A DNA stretch of 64,000 bases from Candidatus Eremiobacterota bacterium (GCA_031082125.1 JAVHLM010000028.1:47681-111680), one strand, 5' to 3'. Numbered from the stretch's first letter, positions 34,240 through 43,094 are shown. The notes: a model not told the origin generated them from the sequence alone. Translations and numbers: made by a program.

Positions 34240-36018
34240 ATGGATATAAAAAACAAATTAAATAAGCACAGAACATATACTATTGCACACACTTACAGAA
34301 GGCACTCCATCGTGAAACACCTCAGAATCTCACAGAAACGCCAGCAGGAGATATACGGGAATATAGATGATATCTCCACTCCAAGGGCTTCATTTTATAT
34401 AATGGTGATTCTCTCAACGACCATTGCGGCCTATGGACTCCTCTCCAACAGCACCGCGGTGGTCATAGGCGCGATGCTCGTGGCACCGCTGATGGGGCCC
34501 ATATTCGGCATAGCCCTGGGCCTCTCAACCGGTGATGGAAAGCTCCTCAGGAAAGCCCTCGCCGCCGAACTGTTCGGCCTGATCCTTGCAACGCTGGTGG
34601 GGATGCTCATCGGTCTTCTTCCTCTCCGCCTGGATTTCGGCTCGGAGATCATGGCAAGGACCCAGCCGACACTATATGATATTATCATCGCCCTTGCATC
34701 GGGCCTGGCTGGCGCTTATGCGCTGGTGGATGAAAAGATAAGCCCGGCCCTTCCGGGAGTGGCCATAGCCACGGCCCTCGTCCCTCCCCTCGCCACATGC
34801 GGCCTCTGCCTCGCCGCTGGCCGCTACGAGTGGTCCTTCGGCGCATTTCTCCTCTTCCTTGCCAACCTTCTTGCCATCGAGCTGGCGGCGGCCATAGTAT
34901 TCACCTTCTTCGGCATGTCGGAGGCGAAGCCCCATGAACCTTATAACATATTGCGCTTCTTGAAGCGTTTTGCTATAAGCTTCATAGCGCTCGCCATTGC
35001 AGCAATTTTCATGACCGGAACCCTTGCGGGTCTGATTGAGGAAAGGAAGCTTTCACGGAAAATCGAGTCGGTGCTCTCGGCGGAAATCCATTCCTCACTG
35101 GGCGCCCAGTTATCTCAGACCACCATCAGGAAGCGCGGCGCGGCCATGGAAGTGATCGCCACCGTACTGACGCCGCAGGAATTCAAGCCGTCCCAGGTGG
35201 CGCGCTTTGAGAGCCGGCTCCGCAAAGTGGTGAATCCTTCCGTCAATCTCATCGTGAGGTCCCTTATCTCCAAGGATGCCGACAGGAGCGGGATTGTCTT
35301 CATCGATGAAAAGGAGCGGGAGCGCCTGGCAAGAACCTCGGAGCAGACCCTCCTTCTTACACAGACCTCGCAGATCCTTGAAGAGAGCCTGAAGAAAGTC
35401 TCCGGCGCCCAGCTCGACGAGGTGCGGGTCGATGCGGAAAACGGAGACCTGACCGTTATTGCCGCCGTCGATACCCCCGCGGTGATTGCTCCTTCCCAGG
35501 TGAAGGAAATGGAGCAGTCCCTCGGTGAAAGCCTTAAAAAGCCGGTCCACCTTATGGTGCGTTCCCTTATGACCCGCAATGCAGACTCACAGCGCTTCCT
35601 CTATGAGGAGAAGAAGGAAGTGAAGCCCCTCACCGGCGATGCCCTTGCCTTTTATAAGCGCCTGCAGCTTGAGATAACAAAAGAGATCGGCAGGCAGGTA
35701 AAAGGGTCAATGCTCATAGAGGTGCGCTACAGGGAAAAAGATAAGCGCCTTGTCGTACTCGCGTCGGTGAAAACGCCGGTGAACTTCCGCCCCCTTGATG
35801 TGAAAATCATCGAAAAAGGCCTGAGAAAGTCAATCACCCCCCGGCTCGACCTGGTCATCCGCTCGACGGTGGGGACCGACACCTCCTCATCGGGGTATGT
35901 CTATCTTTTCGATGAAAGCAGGCTCTCACCGGATTTGAACAATGAAGATGCCAGGAGTGTGCCCGGTGGCGGGGTTCCGGCAGTGCCCGGCAGCGGAGCG
36001 GGAAAGGAGCAGCCATGA
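34240..36018 (+). CDS. DUF389 integral membrane protein (TIGR00341 type)
   Basis: The 592-residue protein has about six membrane helices in residues 45-260. The DUF389 core is clear: STTIAAYGLLSNSTAVVIGAMLVAPLMGPI (~66-95), then GLAGAYALVDEKISPALPGVAIATALVPPLATCGL (~160-195). The C-terminal ~320 residues are soluble and repetitive: three segments of about 90 residues each carry a pattern like DLDVKIIEKGLRKSI...LDLVIRS (VARFESRLRKVVNPSVNLIVRS, VKEMEQSLGESLKKPVHLMVRS). The role is unknown; members often sit near ion transporters. The gene overlaps the antiporter gene by ATGA, so the two are co-translated. AAGGA lies just before the ATG. Confidence 0.87.
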   Translation: MDIKNKLNKHRTYTIAHTYRRHSIVKHLRISQKRQQEIYGNIDDISTPRASFYIMVILSTTIAAYGLLSNSTAVVIGAMLVAPLMGPIFGIALGLSTGDGKLLRKALAAELFGLILATLVGMLIGLLPLRLDFGSEIMARTQPTLYDIIIALASGLAGAYALVDEKISPALPGVAIATALVPPLATCGLCLAAGRYEWSFGAFLLFLANLLAIELAAAIVFTFFGMSEAKPHEPYNILRFLKRFAISFIALAIAAIFMTGTLAGLIEERKLSRKIESVLSAEIHSSLGAQLSQTTIRKRGAAMEVIATVLTPQEFKPSQVARFESRLRKVVNPSVNLIVRSLISKDADRSGIVFIDEKERERLARTSEQTLLLTQTSQILEESLKKVSGAQLDEVRVDAENGDLTVIAAVDTPAVIAPSQVKEMEQSLGESLKKPVHLMVRSLMTRNADSQRFLYEEKKEVKPLTGDALAFYKRLQLEITKEIGRQVKGSMLIEVRYREKDKRLVVLASVKTPVNFRPLDVKIIEKGLRKSITPRLDLVIRSTVGTDTSSSGYVYLFDESRLSPDLNNEDARSVPGGGVPAVPGSGAGKEQP

Positions 36019-37688
36019 GCCACGGCGGCAGCTTTGATATGGAGCTCAGCATCGAGAGGATCGTCGAGCTCCTCATCGTCGCCACGGTGGTGGCGCTCAT
36101 CACGAAGAAAATCAGGGTCCCCTACACGGTGGCGCTTGTGCTCATCGGCATTGCCATAGGCGTCAACCACCTTCTCCTCCCCTTTTCCCTCTCCACCGAC
36201 GTGATACTGCTCCTCTTTCTCCCGCCCCTCCTCTTTGAAGGCACTCTCTCGATGGATCTCGAGATCCTCAGGGAAAAATGGCGGGAAGTGCTGCTGCTTG
36301 CCTTTCCCGTCACGTTCCTCTCGGTGCTGGCCATCGGGGCGGGGGCCCATTATTTCCTGGGTTACTCCTGGACCATATCCCTCTTCCTCGGGGCCATTCT
36401 CTCGCCCACCGACCCTATAAGCGTGCTTGCCCTCTTCAAGGAGCTCGGTGTCTCAAAACGCCTCTCCCTCATGGTGGAAGGTGAGTCATGCTTCAATGAC
36501 GGCCTGGGCGTCGTGCTCTTCCTGATCTTCTCCCGCTTTGTGGCCGGTGAAAACGTCGCCGCGTCGAAAGCTTTGCTGCTTTTTGTCTCAGAGGTGGCGG
36601 GGGGCCTCGCGGTAGGTATTGTGCTGGGCTACGCCGTCTACCGGATCATGAAATATATCGACGATCACCTCATTGAGGTGATGATATCAGTCATCCTCGC
36701 CTTCGGCGCCTATATCCTCGCGGAGAGGCTCCACTTTTCCGGCGTAATGGCCGTCGTGGCTGCAGGCCTGATAGTAGGAAACTACGGCCGCGTCTTTTCC
36801 ATGTCGCCGAGCACGAGGCTCGTCCTCTCCTCGTTCTGGCAGGTCATGGCCTTTATCGCCAATTCTCTCCTCTTTCTTCTGATGGGCATCGCGATGGAAA
36901 GCGCCGCTCTCGGCCATTATGCCGGGAAAATCGCCCTCATATTCATGATAATATTGATTGGCCGGCTGATCTTCGTGTTCCTTATGGGCCTCCTTCTCAA
37001 AGCCACTGGAAGACCGATGCCCTTCTCATGGCAGCTCGTGATAGGCTGGTCGGGCCTTCGGGGCTCAATTCCCGTCGCGCTCGCGCTGGGCGTCACACTC
37101 CCCGCTGCAGGCGGTGGCATTCCTGTCCAGAAGGAATTCGTCACTCTGATCTTCGGAGTGGTCGCCGTTTCAATTCTGCTGAACGGCCTTACCATAAAGC
37201 CCCTCATTGCCCGCCTGGGGCTCGCGAAAAAGGACGAGCATGAGAGTGATTTCGAGTTCCTCATCGGGCGCAGGATGGCCCTTTCAGCAGCACACGGAAG
37301 CCTCCAGGAGATGAACTCCACGGGGCAGATACCTCATGATTTTTATGAAAAGCTTTTCACCATCCTGGAAAACAAGTCTTCACGGCTCAGAGAGGAGATG
37401 ACCAGCTACCTGGAAAAACACCCCGGTGTGGCATATTCGCGCCATGATGACATACTCATCGCACTTGCCCGCGCCGAGCGCACTGCAGTAGAAGACGCTT
37501 TCATGAAAGGCCTCATCTCGGAGGAGACCTTCACCTCTCTCAGGAAAGAAATTGACAGGAAAATTGAGCAGGGCTCAGAGACTGCAGAAATCGGCGGTGA
37601 GGCCCCCCTGGACGCCGAAGAGGAAGTGAGTCGCGGCCTTCCGCTCGCAGAAGATGACGAAAGGCAGGATACCGCAGGAGAAGCTTGA
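36015..37688 (+). CDS. CPA1-type Na+/H+ antiporter (NhaP/NHE family)
   Basis: The 557-residue protein has about 12 membrane helices in its first 400 residues. The family motifs are present: LLFLPPLLFEGTL, GAILSPTDPISVLALFKELG with the ion-binding Asp, and EGESCFNDGLGVVLF with the second acidic pair. GWSGLRGSIPVALAL follows near residue 340. A charged cytoplasmic tail of about 150 residues ends in an acidic stretch. It probably exchanges cytoplasmic sodium or potassium for protons at the inner membrane. Its start lies inside the DUF389 stop, so expression is coupled. A CBS-domain gene follows 80 bases on. Confidence 0.92.
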   Translation: MSHGGSFDMELSIERIVELLIVATVVALITKKIRVPYTVALVLIGIAIGVNHLLLPFSLSTDVILLLFLPPLLFEGTLSMDLEILREKWREVLLLAFPVTFLSVLAIGAGAHYFLGYSWTISLFLGAILSPTDPISVLALFKELGVSKRLSLMVEGESCFNDGLGVVLFLIFSRFVAGENVAASKALLLFVSEVAGGLAVGIVLGYAVYRIMKYIDDHLIEVMISVILAFGAYILAERLHFSGVMAVVAAGLIVGNYGRVFSMSPSTRLVLSSFWQVMAFIANSLLFLLMGIAMESAALGHYAGKIALIFMIILIGRLIFVFLMGLLLKATGRPMPFSWQLVIGWSGLRGSIPVALALGVTLPAAGGGIPVQKEFVTLIFGVVAVSILLNGLTIKPLIARLGLAKKDEHESDFEFLIGRRMALSAAHGSLQEMNSTGQIPHDFYEKLFTILENKSSRLREEMTSYLEKHPGVAYSRHDDILIALARAERTAVEDAFMKGLISEETFTSLRKEIDRKIEQGSETAEIGGEAPLDAEEEVSRGLPLAEDDERQDTAGEA

Positions 37689-37768
37689 GCTCCTTGTCTT
37701 TTGGCCCTGAAGGACGTACAATTAAGGGGGAGTCTGCACAAAATCTTTGAATCTGCGGAGGTCAGTCT

Positions 37769-38272
37769 ATGAAGATAGCGGACTGGATGAAAACGGAGCT
37801 TGTCACGGTGGCAGGCGAGACCACCATCGAGGAGGCCATCAACCTTCTTGTCGAGAAACGGGTGGGCACTCTTCCCGTCGTGGCCGCCGACGGGAGGCTC
37901 CTGGGGCTCGTGACGATGAAGAGGATCCTGAAGCAGTTTCTTCCCGATTTCTTTGACCTGAAAATGAATATTGATCATATAGAGGATTTCGGGGCGATGG
38001 AGCTCCCCTCCAGAGAGCGCCAGGCCCTGATGAGCAGACAAGTCGCCGGGGTGATGGAAAGAAATCCCGTCACCGTCTCAACGGAGTGCACCGTGTTCAG
38101 CGCCGTCAATATCATGTCCCGCCATAATATCTATGACCTTCTTATCGCAGACAAGGGCTTCCTCAAGGGCCTCGTCTCGACGGTGGACCTCGGCGTGGCC
38201 TTCCTGCACTGGATCAAGTCCAGTGCAGAGCTCTCCGAGAAGGAAAGCTCCTCTCCGCAGGATGATGACTAG
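37769..38272 (+). CDS. Two-CBS-domain regulatory protein
   Basis: The 167-residue protein consists of a pair of CBS domains (residues ~1-60: DWMKTELVTVAGETTIEEAINLLVEKRVGTLPVV; residues ~95-150: VMERNPVTVSTECTVFSAVNIMSRHNIYDLLI). CBS pairs bind adenosine nucleotides and often control transporters. GGAGGT lies six bases before ATG. Position after the antiporter gene suggests it could sense nucleotide or ionic state for that system, which is inference. Its last codon overlaps the ArsB/NhaD gene end on the opposite strand by 4 bases. Confidence 0.85.
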   Translation: MKIADWMKTELVTVAGETTIEEAINLLVEKRVGTLPVVAADGRLLGLVTMKRILKQFLPDFFDLKMNIDHIEDFGAMELPSRERQALMSRQVAGVMERNPVTVSTECTVFSAVNIMSRHNIYDLLIADKGFLKGLVSTVDLGVAFLHWIKSSAELSEKESSSPQDDD

Positions 38273-39564
38273 TATTTCATGAAGTTGAAAAACAGGATGA
38301 AGGTGAGCGTGGCCGCCATACACGTGGCGAGCATCACGACGAGCCCGCTTTTCAGCCATATCCTGGTGGTAATCGGGGTGCTTGTCTTTTCAGAAAGGCT
38401 TACTATCACGACGTTCGCAGTAGAGCCTATGGGCGTGCCGTTCCCGCCGAAGCCCACTCCAAGTGCCAGTGCCCACCACAGGGGTGTCACCATCACCCCC
38501 TGGGTCTCAAGATACTGAATGACGGGGATCATCGCCATGGTGAAGGGGATGTTGTCCACCAGGGCCGAGGCGACGGCCGAAGCCCATATCAGGAAGATGC
38601 AGCAGTGAAGGCAGTTTGATTTTGCAAGGCCCACGATGCTCTTAGCAAGCACCGTGAGGATCCCGCTGTGCTCGAGTCCCCCCACGGTGACGAAAAGAGC
38701 GGCGAAAAAGACCAGCACGGCGAGCTCGACCTGCGTGAAAATCTCCTCCACCCTGGGCCTCACCCACAGCAGCGCCGCGGCAGCCCCCATCAGGGCGACG
38801 ACTGAAGGCTTGAGATGAATGGCACTGTGCAGGAAAAAGAGCACGATGACGGCGCCGAGCACAATCATGAGGCGGCGGGCATTCACCCTGTCCTTGAGCA
38901 CGGAAGCCACATCCATGTGCATCAGCGCGTCAAGGCCCTTCGGCTTTTTTCTCAGCGTTTTCCTGAAGACTATCATCAGGACTACGAGGGCGATAATCCA
39001 GGCAACGAGAACCTGAGGGGCCAGGTGAATGATGAAGTCCATGAAAGTGAGGCCCGATGCCGAGCCTATCATGATGTTAGGAGGATCACCCACGAGGGTT
39101 GCCACCCCGCCGGTGTCGGAGAGGAGCGCTTCCGCCATGAGGAAAGGCACCGGGCTGATTCCCAGCATCCTGCAGATCAGGATTGTCACGGGCCCTATGA
39201 GGACCACCGTCGTCACGTTGTCCAGAAACATCGAGAGCACCGTGGTGGTGGTGCCGAGGGCGACAAGCAGGACCACGGGATTGCCCTTGCTCCTGAGGGC
39301 GGCAAAGATGGCCACGTACTCAAAAAAGCCCGTCCGCTCGAGCATGGCAAGTATGATCATCATTCCCATCAAGAGGCCTATTGTCTCGAGGTCCACGGCT
39401 TTAAAGGCTTCCTCGGCATTATAAAATCCCATCCAGGTGCCGGCAAGCACCATCGCTGAAGCTCCCAGCATGGCCGCCGTCGTGCGGTGCACCTTCTCCG
39501 ACATGATAAGGGTGAAAGTGACGATAAAAATGAGGGCTGAGACTATCATTTTTGGCTCAGGCAT
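38269..39564 (-). CDS. ArsB/NhaD-family ion transporter
   Basis: The 431-residue product has about 11 membrane helices and no soluble domain. Family features: NAEEAFKAVDLETIGLLMGMMIILAMLERTGFFEY, SMFLDNVTTVVLIGPV, and GDPPNIMIGSASGLTFMDF. The Asp-Asn pair in FLDNVT and the NIMIGS segment are typical of the Ion Transporter superfamily. Candidate substrates are arsenite, Na+/H+ or an organic anion; the sequence does not decide. AGGAGAACGTG precedes the ATG. It is transcribed away from the relic region and converges with the CBS gene. Confidence 0.85.
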   Translation of the reverse strand: MPEPKMIVSALIFIVTFTLIMSEKVHRTTAAMLGASAMVLAGTWMGFYNAEEAFKAVDLETIGLLMGMMIILAMLERTGFFEYVAIFAALRSKGNPVVLLVALGTTTTVLSMFLDNVTTVVLIGPVTILICRMLGISPVPFLMAEALLSDTGGVATLVGDPPNIMIGSASGLTFMDFIIHLAPQVLVAWIIALVVLMIVFRKTLRKKPKGLDALMHMDVASVLKDRVNARRLMIVLGAVIVLFFLHSAIHLKPSVVALMGAAAALLWVRPRVEEIFTQVELAVLVFFAALFVTVGGLEHSGILTVLAKSIVGLAKSNCLHCCIFLIWASAVASALVDNIPFTMAMIPVIQYLETQGVMVTPLWWALALGVGFGGNGTPIGSTANVVIVSLSEKTSTPITTRIWLKSGLVVMLATCMAATLTFILFFNFMKY

Positions 39565-39806
39565 GGCATCACGTTCTCCTGAAAATTCACTGTGAAAGGG
39601 CTCTCCAAGGATTTCACCATAGAGAACCGCTTATCCTGCCTGAAGCGCAAGACCTGCCGTGGCCTTTCAGTCCTCCATGAAAGGGAAAAACAGGATAATG
39701 GCAGTGGCTATCATCTGCAGTCAATTCCATCAAAGGAGGTCATTTCCTGCAACGGCAGGAGGCAGCGCCTTAATAATAGTACAGATGCTCTGGTAGTCAT
39801 CAAGGT

Positions 39807-39998
39807 TCTCTCCCCGTCGTTCACCTCATACCCCCTCTCATCAGGAAGCCCACGCTCACCGCAGAGGAGGCGAGAGATGAGGTCTTTCAGCAGTTCAGGC
39901 ACGCCGATGAGATTCTTGTCATGGGCTCCCTTACCGAAAAGTACCTGGGACCGCTCCTGGAGAGGGTGCGCCATAAAACCAGGGTCGTGGAGGTCTGA
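39807..39998 (+). pseudogene. Internally deleted relic of a paralogue of the 30.5 kb glycosyltransferase-like gene
   Basis: The frame ending at TGA 39996-39998 reads LPVVHLIPPLIRKPTLTAEE then ARDEVFQQF, followed at once by RHADEILVMGSLTEKYLGPL and LERVRHKTRVVEV. The first half matches residues ~138-165 of the intact protein at 30505-31962 (LPRVHLIPPLIKKPSLTAED). The second half matches its residues ~440-480 (RYADEIIIVGHLTESYLGPL, RHKTRVVEV). About 270 residues between the two are missing, and there is no start codon. Nucleotide similarity continues past the stop (CTCACGGG). Confidence 0.8.
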
Positions 39999-40014
39999 TA
40001 AAGCTCACGGGCCC

Positions 40015-40161
40015 GAGAAGGCTCTCAATTTCGCTCAGGACCCCGGTGACCTGTGCCCTGTTCATCCAGGAGACATTATAGCACTTGGCCGTTAAAGCCT
40101 CTGCAAGGGCCACGGTTCCCTCTAAGTCGGCGTATTCCTGGATTTCGCGCTCCCCCCCCGG
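40015..40161 (-). pseudogene. Relic of a paralogue of the giant 18.4 kb gene
   Basis: Reading the minus strand from 40161, PGGEREIQEYADLEGTVALA then EALTAKCYNVSWMNRAQVTG and VLSEIESLL aligns closely with residues ~1120-1165 of the giant protein (GEREIQDFANLEGTIALADA, ITGKYYNFSWMQKPQVTS, ALAEIEGLL). Everything before and after is absent. A run of eight G precedes the block and puts it out of frame with the only upstream ATG (40189). It abuts the other relic tail to tail at about 40010. Confidence 0.82.
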
Positions 40162-40205
40162 AAATAATATGCATTTTATCTATTGCCATTTTATTATGTT
40201 ATTTT

Positions 40206-40233
40206 AGTATAGCAAAAAGACCGCTGCTGTAAA
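40206..40233 (-). promoter_or_regulatory. Retained promoter of the giant-gene relic
   Basis: On the minus strand TTTACA (40233-40228), 16 bases, TGC-adjacent TATACT (40211-40206). The sequence TTTTTGCTATACTA followed by ACATAATA matches the giant gene's promoter segment apart from a short deletion. It is in the 80-base space after the MscS stop and may still fire. Confidence 0.65.
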
Positions 40234-40242
40234 CAGATAAGC

Positions 40243-41991
40243 CTATTTCAGCTTCTGAGCGCTGACAACATGCGTTTGCTCCCGCTGTCCCTCACTGCAT
40301 GGCAGTGGAGCGCCCTGGCGGATCCAGAGGTCGAGCTGGTTGAAGGGTATCTCGATTCCCTCCCTGTCAAAACGCTGCTTGATTCTCCTGTTGAGCTCCC
40401 TCTCTATATACCATTGCATTTTGGGCCGGGTCCTGAGAAACATGCGGAGCTCCACGCTGCTTTCTCCCAGCCTGTCAACACCTGCAAGCTCGGGCTCCTC
40501 AATTATATCACCTGAAGCCGATTCCCGGAGCAGGTCTGCCTCTTCCTTGAGGACCCTGAGAGCCAGGTCAATATCTGCACGGTAGGAGACCTGGACCTTG
40601 AAATCTACCTGGGCGAAATTATGGGAGAGATTGCGGACTTCGCGGAGCAGCGAGTTGGGAACCGTGCAAAGGGCGCCCTTGATGTCGCGCAGGCGCGTGG
40701 AGCGCAGGCTGAAGCTCTCAACAATGCCTCCATAGCGGTTGCTCTCAATGATGTCCCCTACGCCGAACTGGTCTTCCAGCACTATGATAAACCCCGATAT
40801 AGTGTCGCGCAAAAAATCCTGGCCGACAAAGCTCAGGATGACACCAATCGCCCCCGCGAAAGCCGCGATGGCCGTAGTATTGACCTTGAGAATCTTGAGA
40901 TATATTATGATCGCCATCAGGATCACCAGGCTCCTTATGACATAGCGCGCGGCTTCAAGGAGAGTCTCGACTCGCTGCTTCTCCCTGGCGCCGCGGAATC
41001 TTCCCAGCGAGCGAAGCCCCTCAATATCCTTTGCGGCTATGAACTGGAGGAGAGGATCAATGAGGCAGGCCCCGGCAATCACTCCCCAGAGAATTAAGAT
41101 GGGCATTATAACAATGTCAACGGCAAGGAAAGCGGCTCCCCGCGTGAAGGGAAAGAGAAGCAGGACTATTATGGCGGTAAAGATCCAGATGCCAAATCTG
41201 ACAAACCACCTGAGGTATGTCCGGGGGAAAAACCTGCGCAGAAGGAAGTTGATAATGGTAGCGATGGCAATGAGCACGGCGGCGATAGCGGCAGCGGCAT
41301 GGAGATAGCCGGGCTCGCTCATCTTCCGGTATCTTTTCAGCGATGCGTTGAAACCCTTGAGGGCTTTCTCCGCAAACTCCTGCTCAAGTTCGCGGCGCTC
41401 CTTTGCAGAAATGTGACTCAGGTTATACTCGGGGAGGTCTTCGTCTATCACGGTCATGACAATGATGTCGCCGGCGCGGATTACCGTAATCCCTCCCACA
41501 TTGTCAACAGAAAGGATGACTTCTTCACTGTTCATGAGCGTTTTCACCATGTCAAGGCGCCTGTTGATGAGGCGGCGCCTTTCAAAGGAAGATATCTTGC
41601 TGCTGGCTGCCGGGATGAAAGGGATTGTCGGAGTGAAAATATTCTCAAGAAGGGAGAACAGGGAGAATTTCCCGGGAGCAGGGCCTGCGGACTCAGCCAG
41701 AGGCAACGAAGGTGAAGCTGCAGGGAGAGCCGAAGAAGTGACTGCAGGAGAGGCTGAAGCAGAAGCGGCAGGAGAGGCCATGGGAGAAAGAGATGGCTCA
41801 GGCACTGAGCCGGGTGAAGCGGCAGGGCTTTGTTCCTGCGCAGGAGCTCCCTTCATCATCAGCAAGAGCGCCAGAACAGCAAAAAGCAATGCAAAAATGA
41901 TATGCTTGTTCAAAGCATCCTTCACAGCATGATCATTTTTGCACTGCTCAATGGCTCCAAGGAATTCACCTTTACCTCCATACCTCTGCAT
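40243..41991 (-). CDS. MscS-family mechanosensitive channel with exported low-complexity N-terminal region
   Basis: The 582-residue protein is an MscS-type pore that releases ions on osmotic downshock. A first hydrophobic segment (~28-48) precedes an 80-residue Ser/Pro/Ala-rich linker (SPSLSPMASPAASASASP) and a domain before three or more membrane helices from ~215. The MscS core is clear near residue 385: AIAAFAGAIGVILSFVGQDFLRDTISGF, then DQFGVGDIIES. The C-terminal vestibule follows. The start is uncertain: ATG 41991 has no good ribosome binding site, and GTG 41925 is an alternative just before the first hydrophobic stretch. The neighbourhood is rich in ion transport. Confidence 0.85.
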   Translation of the reverse strand: MQRYGGKGEFLGAIEQCKNDHAVKDALNKHIIFALLFAVLALLLMMKGAPAQEQSPAASPGSVPEPSLSPMASPAASASASPAVTSSALPAASPSLPLAESAGPAPGKFSLFSLLENIFTPTIPFIPAASSKISSFERRRLINRRLDMVKTLMNSEEVILSVDNVGGITVIRAGDIIVMTVIDEDLPEYNLSHISAKERRELEQEFAEKALKGFNASLKRYRKMSEPGYLHAAAAIAAVLIAIATIINFLLRRFFPRTYLRWFVRFGIWIFTAIIVLLLFPFTRGAAFLAVDIVIMPILILWGVIAGACLIDPLLQFIAAKDIEGLRSLGRFRGAREKQRVETLLEAARYVIRSLVILMAIIIYLKILKVNTTAIAAFAGAIGVILSFVGQDFLRDTISGFIIVLEDQFGVGDIIESNRYGGIVESFSLRSTRLRDIKGALCTVPNSLLREVRNLSHNFAQVDFKVQVSYRADIDLALRVLKEEADLLRESASGDIIEEPELAGVDRLGESSVELRMFLRTRPKMQWYIERELNRRIKQRFDREGIEIPFNQLDLWIRQGAPLPCSEGQREQTHVVSAQKLK

Positions 41992-42014
41992 ACTATCAGG
42001 AATGGACTTTTTGC

Positions 42015-43094
42015 TCAGCCAGATTTTCTCCGCGCAAAAATTTCAGGATACAGGCTTTCCGCGCATTCAGGGCAGATGCCATGGCTGAATTCCGCATCGG
42101 TGCGCCTGCAGATATACTGCTCAAGTCTCTCCCATGAGCCGTTGTCATTATGAATCTTCTTGCAGTGCATGCAGATGGGAAGGATGCCGCTCAAAGTCTT
42201 AATCTCGGCAAGAGCCATCTTAAGATCGGTGATAAGATCCTCCCTTTCCTTCTCCAGTTTCCTGCGCTCGGTGAAATCGAGCACCCCTGCAATCAGCCCA
42301 CGACAGGCGCCCTCTTCATCGAGCACCGGAGAAGCATTGACTATTGCATGCACCAAGCCCCCATCCTTCTTGATAAACTCCACATATTGACGCTCTCCCG
42401 ATTCCCTGCTGCCGCATCTGCTGCCAGGCCAGCATACATCAACTTCCTGACGGGCAATGATTACAGCCAGGTCTTTCCCTGTCAGCTCCTCTATCGTATA
42501 TCCAATCATTTCTGCCATTCCTGCGTTCACAAATAGTATAACGCCCCGCCCGTCAGTGATTATGATGCCTTCCTGCAGGCTTTCCAGCAGCCTCCGGAAA
42601 GCGTTTTCCCTCTCTTTCAGCGCCTTTTCTTCCAGTTTGCGGTCGGTAATATCCAGCGATATCGTTCCCACCGCTTTTACCCGTCCGGAGTCACTGCGAA
42701 GAGGGAACTTCACCGTGAGATAATATTTCTTCCCTCCGTCACCGTCAATAGAGAGCTCCTGGCTCTGAGGAACCCCTTTATTTTTCACTTTGTTATTGAC
42801 ACAGATAATCCGCCCCGCCACCGGGGGCGGGAACAATTGGTCAATCTTCTTCCCGAGAGCCTCCTCTTTCGCGACCCCCGTCCTCTTTTCCCACTCCCTG
42901 TTCACCACCAGATAGCGGTTATCTGAAGAGGTGATGTACATGGACAGGGGGGCAAAATGCATGAGATTGATGATGAATTCCTCATCAATGGCCATTCCTG
43001 GCTGCTGCCGTGTTGCCCTGAGCCGGACAAGCTCTTTGCGCAGTTCCTCAAGCTCCTCGATGAGCCGCTTTTTCGTCTTGCCGCTGTCCTTCAT
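42015..43094 (-). CDS. PAS-domain signalling protein with Cys-pair C-terminal domain
   Basis: The 359-residue protein has a short coiled start and two PAS domains. The first covers ~40-155 (FAPLSMYITSSDNRYLVVNREWEKRTGV, ending DITDRKLEEK). The second covers ~165-285 (LLESLQEGIIITDGRGVILFVNAGMAEMIGY, ending DFTERRKLE). A C-terminal ~60-residue tail contains ICMHCKKIHNDNG and, 30 residues on, GICPECAESLYPE, two CxxC pairs that could bind zinc. This tail is common after PAS in kinase-less sensors and cyclase or kinase partners; its output is unknown. There is no kinase or GGDEF domain. AGGAGG is 7 bases before ATG. An ankyrin gene lies upstream and the MscS gene downstream, all minus strand. Confidence 0.8.
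   Translation of the reverse strand: MKDSGKTKKRLIEELEELRKELVRLRATRQQPGMAIDEEFIINLMHFAPLSMYITSSDNRYLVVNREWEKRTGVAKEEALGKKIDQLFPPPVAGRIICVNNKVKNKGVPQSQELSIDGDGGKKYYLTVKFPLRSDSGRVKAVGTISLDITDRKLEEKALKERENAFRRLLESLQEGIIITDGRGVILFVNAGMAEMIGYTIEELTGKDLAVIIARQEVDVCWPGSRCGSRESGERQYVEFIKKDGGLVHAIVNASPVLDEEGACRGLIAGVLDFTERRKLEKEREDLITDLKMALAEIKTLSGILPICMHCKKIHNDNGSWERLEQYICRRTDAEFSHGICPECAESLYPEIFARRKSG

Noticed and set aside
38815..39459. 214-codon plus-strand frame opposite ArsB/NhaD
   Set aside because: His/Glu/Gly-rich shadow of a membrane protein; no ribosome binding site.
41680..41840. Low-complexity Ser/Pro/Ala run inside the MscS gene as a possible frameshift or insertion
   Set aside because: The frame is continuous and such linkers are common after an N-terminal export segment.
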